Assembly: GCA_964566545.1 (NCBI GenBank) | Contig: CAZMIX010000075.1 | Location: forward strand, 1-9,009 | Origin: JAEYFP01 sp964566545 | GTDB lineage: Bacteria; Bacillota; Clostridia; Lachnospirales; Lachnospiraceae | Direction of reading: 5' to 3' | DNA: 9,009 bases | In this document: positions 6,081-9,009 of the stretch, piece by piece | Position numbering within the stretch: position 1 is the stretch's first letter | How the letters are laid out: the number at the start of each line of letters is the position of its first letter | Program-made: the position numbers and the translations under genes | The notes under the pieces: model-generated | Database searches by the model: none | Seen by the model: only the letters and a program-made list of their open reading frames with translations | What the model was told of the DNA's origin: nothing

Positions 6081-6879
6081 TTGCATATACTTTCGTATGG
6101 AAGATATCAAAATTGCATGGATTGAATTGCATACGGAACCGGTCAGACCCGACTTCCCTTTTATTCAAAAGCTGCGGCTGAAATATAAAATAAAAAATGC
6201 GGTCAAAAAAACCGAATATCGGGAAAAACGGTTTTTAGGAGGGGATCACCCTGTGCTTGTCCTTCCTTTTATAGAAAAGGAACTGCCCTATCTGACGTCC
6301 GAGGCGGCGGCGGATATTTTAAACAGGCTTTCCGAAAGCAGCAGAATCGACTGTTTCTTCGTTTCGGCACCTTTTTTTTCCATGACGTCGAGTGTGCTGC
6401 TGCACTTTCATTGGGTATCTGTCCGGACGCTTTCCTATTTACAAAAGGAAGAATTGCTTTTGCTTTGCAGCCGGCGGCTTGGGATTCGACGGGAGGAACT
6501 GAAAGTTGTTTTGGTAGAGAGTTATGGCGGCAGAAAGCATGAGGAGAGCATAACCGAGGAATTTAAAAGGGAGCGAACCCTCGTCGTTCAGTGGATGCTG
6601 AAAATGCTGTACGGTCATGTGAATAATTTAAGTGTTCTGACATGGCAGCAGGATCCTTATTTAGATTTGGCAGAACAGATTTTTGAGGATAATGGTCTGC
6701 TCATCAATTTAACACAATCCCTTCCGCAGGATGCCCGGCTTCTCATAGATGTATCCGGGGAGAACCATTTTAATTACCGGGAAATTCCAAAGCAAAGTGC
6801 CTATATTTCTTTCTTTGCGGATCGGGAAAAGGAAAGGATTTTGGGGGCAAAAAGAAAGGATATAATAACCTTGACATAA
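6058..6879 (+). CDS. Conserved-looking protein of unknown function between dusB and greA
   Basis: A 273-aa soluble protein I do not recognise. There is no signal peptide and no clear membrane helix. The pattern of hydrophobic strands (around 18-23, 66-70, 98-103, 149-153, 191-195, 213-217 and 228-231) alternating with charged helices suggests an alpha/beta fold. Conspicuous segments are FFVSAPFFSM (100-109), LTWQQDPYLDLAEQIFEDNG (194-213), LLIDVSGENHF (228-238) and a Lys/Arg-rich tail. There are no Walker, HTH or metal-binding motifs. The start at 6058 has AAGGGA 8 nt upstream and overlaps dusB by 23 nt. An internal ATG at 6097, beginning MEDIKIAWIEL, would remove an unstructured-looking leader, but it has no ribosome site. 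The last two sense codons double as the greA promoter's -35 box. The reading frame is intact and codon use resembles its neighbours, so it is very likely expressed. Confidence 0.8.
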   Translation: MRNGKKTDCIYFRMEDIKIAWIELHTEPVRPDFPFIQKLRLKYKIKNAVKKTEYREKRFLGGDHPVLVLPFIEKELPYLTSEAAADILNRLSESSRIDCFFVSAPFFSMTSSVLLHFHWVSVRTLSYLQKEELLLLCSRRLGIRREELKVVLVESYGGRKHEESITEEFKRERTLVVQWMLKMLYGHVNNLSVLTWQQDPYLDLAEQIFEDNGLLINLTQSLPQDARLLIDVSGENHFNYREIPKQSAYISFFADREKERILGAKRKDIITLT

Positions 6880-6900
6880 AAAGTAAGTATGGGGTATAAT
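6871..6900 (+). promoter_or_regulatory. Consensus sigma-A promoter for greA-lysS
   Basis: Perfect TTGACA (6871-6876) and perfect TATAAT (6895-6900) with an 18-bp spacer. The -35 box is formed by the last two sense codons (Leu-Thr) of the upstream gene, and the stop codon sits in the spacer. Initiation is expected near 6906-6908, leaving a leader of roughly 85 nt before greA. This gives greA and lysS strong expression independent of the upstream operon. Confidence 0.9.
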
Positions 6901-6991
6901 GCCATTAATTGTTTAGTGGCGGATGAAAAAATAAGAGAAAATAAATGCTGTAAAGAATCAGCAATTAAGTGAAAAGAGGAAGGATGCAGAA

Positions 6992-7474
6992 ATGGAAGAA
7001 AAGAAAAATATACTGACTTATGAGGGATTGAAAAAGCTTGAAGAGGAGCTTCATGACCTTAAGGTAGTGAAGAGATCGGAAGTGGCTCAGAAAATCAAAG
7101 AAGCGAGAGAACAGGGCGACTTATCTGAGAATGCTGAGTACGACGCGGCTAAAGATGAACAACGGGATATCGAGACGAGAATCGAAGAGATCGAGAAGAT
7201 TTTGAAAAATGCCGAAGTCGTTTTAGAAGAGGAAATTGATACCGAGAAAATCAGCGTCGGCTGCAAGGTAAAAATATTTGATAAAGAGCTCAAACAGGAA
7301 TTGGAATATAAGATTGTGGGTTCCACCGAGGCAAACAGCCTGAAAGGGAAAATTTCCAACGAATCGCCGGTCGGCAAGGCTCTGATTGGCATGAAAAAGG
7401 GCAGTACGATCAGTGTAGAGACGCAGGCTGGGATATTAAAATATAAGGTGCTGGAGATCGACCGATCAAACTAG
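6992..7474 (+). CDS. greA: Transcription elongation factor GreA
   Basis: Rescues backtracked RNA polymerase by entering the secondary channel and stimulating cleavage of the extruded RNA 3' end. The 160-aa length is standard. The N-terminal antiparallel coiled coil (about 1-78) carries the tip motif G42-D43-L-S-E46-N-A-E-Y, whose two acidic residues stabilise the catalytic metal. The C-terminal FKBP-like domain (about 82-158) includes the conserved SPVGKALIG (125-133), diagnostic of GreA. AGGAAGGA ends 8 nt before the ATG. It is first in the transcript from the strong promoter upstream; lysS follows 41 nt later with no terminator seen between them. Both tip acids are present, so it should be a functional cleavage factor rather than a Gfh-type inhibitor. 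Confidence 0.96.
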   Translation: MEEKKNILTYEGLKKLEEELHDLKVVKRSEVAQKIKEAREQGDLSENAEYDAAKDEQRDIETRIEEIEKILKNAEVVLEEEIDTEKISVGCKVKIFDKELKQELEYKIVGSTEANSLKGKISNESPVGKALIGMKKGSTISVETQAGILKYKVLEIDRSN

Positions 7475-7501
7475 GAATATGGTTTTGCGTAAGATACAAA
7501 T

Positions 7502-7509
7502 AGAGGAGA
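7502..7509 (+). promoter_or_regulatory. lysS: Ribosome binding site that fixes the GTG start of lysS
   Basis: AGAGGAGA, with GGAG ending 7 nt before the GTG at 7516. No in-frame ATG lies near the expected N-terminus, so the GTG start is well supported. Confidence 0.8.
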
Positions 7510-7515
7510 AAAAAA

Positions 7516-9009
7516 GTGAGCAGTGAGAATCAGGAAAACCAAAATAGAGAAGTAAAGGAGCAGGATGTCAATCAGCTTTTACAGGTGAAGCGGGAAAAGC
7601 TCGCAAACCTGCAGGCAGAGGGAAGGGATCCCTTTCAGATTACAAAATATGATGTGACGATCCATAGCCAGGAAATTAAGGACGGCTTTGAGGAGCTTCA
7701 GGGCAAAGAGGTCAGTATCGCCGGCCGCATGATGTTAAAGCGCATCATGGGCAAGGCATCCTTTTGCAACCTTTCCGATTTGAAAGGAAACATTCAAGTA
7801 TATGTGGCAAGAGATGCGATTGGCGAGGAGCCTTACGCTGCCTTTAAGAAATTTGATGTTGGCGATATCGTCGGCGTGAAGGGGGCAGTCTTCAAAACGC
7901 AGAAGGGCGAAATCTCCGTACATGCCTCCGATGTCGTGCTGCTTTCCAAGAGTTTGCAGATCCTCCCTGAAAAATTTCACGGTCTGACAAATACCGATTT
8001 GCGTTATCGTCAGCGGTATGTGGATTTGATTATGAACGAGGAGGTAAAGGATACCTTCGTGAAGCGTTCGCAGATTATTAGCTCGATTCGCCGCTATTTG
8101 GACGGACAGGGTTTCCTTGAGGTAGAGACTCCGATGCTCGTAACGAACGCGGGCGGCGCCTCGGCAAGACCCTTTGAGACGCATTACAATGCGCTGGATG
8201 AGGATATCAAGCTACGCATTTCCCTCGAATTATATTTAAAGAGGCTGATTGTGGGCGGCTTAGAGCGCGTCTATGAGATCGGGCGCGTATTCCGCAACGA
8301 AGGCCTCGATACCAGGCATAATCCCGAGTTTACGCTGATGGAGCTTTACCAGGCTTATACCGATTATAACGGCATGATGGATCTGACGGAGAACATGTTC
8401 CGCCATGTGGGGCAGGAAGTATGCGGCACGACGACGGTTCCTTACGGCGACGTGGAAATTGATCTTGGAACGCCATTTAAGAGAATCACGATGATCGACG
8501 CCGTCAAAGAACATACCGGCATCGATTTTAACGAAGTAAAGGACACCGCGGAAGCGAAAAAGCTTGCGGACGAGCGCGAACTTCATTATGAAGCCCGCCA
8601 CGAAAAGGGCGATATCTTAAACCTGTTTTTTGAGGAATATGTCGAGGAGCATCTCGTACAGCCAACCTTTGTTATGGATCATCCGGTCGAGATTTCTCCT
8701 CTCACGAAGAGAAAGCCGGACAAGCCCGACTATGTGGAGCGTTTTGAACTGTTTATCACGGGTCGCGAAATGTGCAATGCCTACTCCGAGCTAAACGACC
8801 CGCTTGACCAGCGGGAGCGCTTTAAGGCACAGGAAGCGCTGCTCGCGCAAGGCGATGAGGAAGCTAGCACGACAGACGAGGACTTCATGAATGCCCTCGA
8901 AATCGGCATGCCTCCCACCGGCGGCATCGGCTACGGCATCGATCGGCTTGTGATGCTGCTCACTAACTCTCCGGCGATCAGGGATGTGCTGTTGTTCCCG
9001 ACGATGAAG
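7516..9009 (+). CDS. lysS: Lysyl-tRNA synthetase, class II (3' partial)
   Basis: Attaches lysine to tRNA-Lys using ATP. The frame opens with GTG at 7516 and stays open for 498 codons to the window edge, where the stop has not yet come. After a polar N-terminus comes the OB-fold anticodon-binding domain (about 60-150), beginning near GKEVSIAGR. The class II catalytic core follows: motif 1 F200-L-E-V-E-T-P206 followed by NAGGASARPF, motif 2 with FRNEG (259-263) and RHNPEFTLME (267-276), a DHPVEISPL block, and motif 3 G469-G-I-G-Y-G-I-D-R477. The last codons read LLFPTMK, where many bacterial LysRS are within about 10 residues of their end. It is probably complete apart from a few codons, unless it carries the C-terminal extension found in some clostridial homologues. 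It is cotranscribed with greA by position. Confidence 0.96.
   Translation, partial: MSSENQENQNREVKEQDVNQLLQVKREKLANLQAEGRDPFQITKYDVTIHSQEIKDGFEELQGKEVSIAGRMMLKRIMGKASFCNLSDLKGNIQVYVARDAIGEEPYAAFKKFDVGDIVGVKGAVFKTQKGEISVHASDVVLLSKSLQILPEKFHGLTNTDLRYRQRYVDLIMNEEVKDTFVKRSQIISSIRRYLDGQGFLEVETPMLVTNAGGASARPFETHYNALDEDIKLRISLELYLKRLIVGGLERVYEIGRVFRNEGLDTRHNPEFTLMELYQAYTDYNGMMDLTENMFRHVGQEVCGTTTVPYGDVEIDLGTPFKRITMIDAVKEHTGIDFNEVKDTAEAKKLADERELHYEARHEKGDILNLFFEEYVEEHLVQPTFVMDHPVEISPLTKRKPDKPDYVERFELFITGREMCNAYSELNDPLDQRERFKAQEALLAQGDEEASTTDEDFMNALEIGMPPTGGIGYGIDRLVMLLTNSPAIRDVLLFPTMK

Noticed and set aside
7735..8601. Two minus-strand open frames opposite lysS.
   Set aside because: The + strand carries all LysRS motifs continuously from 7516; the antisense frames have no recognisable protein features.

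Overview
The window looks like ordinary core chromosome of a low-to-mid GC Bacillota, most likely a clostridial Lachnospiraceae-type anaerobe. The basis is strong AGGAGG-type ribosome binding sites, sigma-A style promoter boxes, the protein family variants seen (SleB-type hydrolase with SH3b repeats, clostridial-type CoaX, DusB, GreA and LysRS) and the gene order. I see no mobile element, CRISPR array, tRNA, rRNA or riboswitch. All supported genes are on the + strand.

Layout. (1) 1-1193 is the 3' part of a secreted cell-wall hydrolase with two SH3b domains and a C-terminal SleB/CwlJ-type domain, closed by a clear intrinsic terminator at 1215-1242. (2) 1315-2669 holds an nfeD gene followed 2 nt later by a stomatin-like SPFH gene (qmcA-like), a well-known membrane-scaffold pair. 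(3) 2688-6879 is a tightly packed series: argF (ornithine carbamoyltransferase), a 96-aa three-helix membrane protein, a 117-aa acidic protein of unknown function, coaX (type III pantothenate kinase), dusB (tRNA-dihydrouridine synthase) and an unrecognised 273-aa protein. coaX, dusB and the 273-aa ORF each overlap the gene before them, so translational coupling is likely. (4) 6871-9009 is a greA-lysS unit driven by a consensus sigma-A promoter whose -35 box lies in the last two sense codons of the 273-aa gene. lysS runs off the right edge in frame.

How the genes work together. The hydrolase remodels peptidoglycan outside the cell. The NfeD/SPFH pair probably organises the membrane. argF and coaX serve arginine and coenzyme A synthesis. 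dusB, greA and lysS serve tRNA modification, transcript elongation and tRNA charging. The grouping is housekeeping rather than one pathway, and nothing here is convincing as a new dedicated system. The less understood content is the two small ORFs between argF and coaX, the 273-aa ORF between dusB and greA, and a regular six-fold 11-residue repeat in the SPFH protein. Several start sites were set from ribosome binding site spacing rather than the longest reading frame (argF 2688, small acidic ORF 4014, coaX 4364, lysS GTG 7516).
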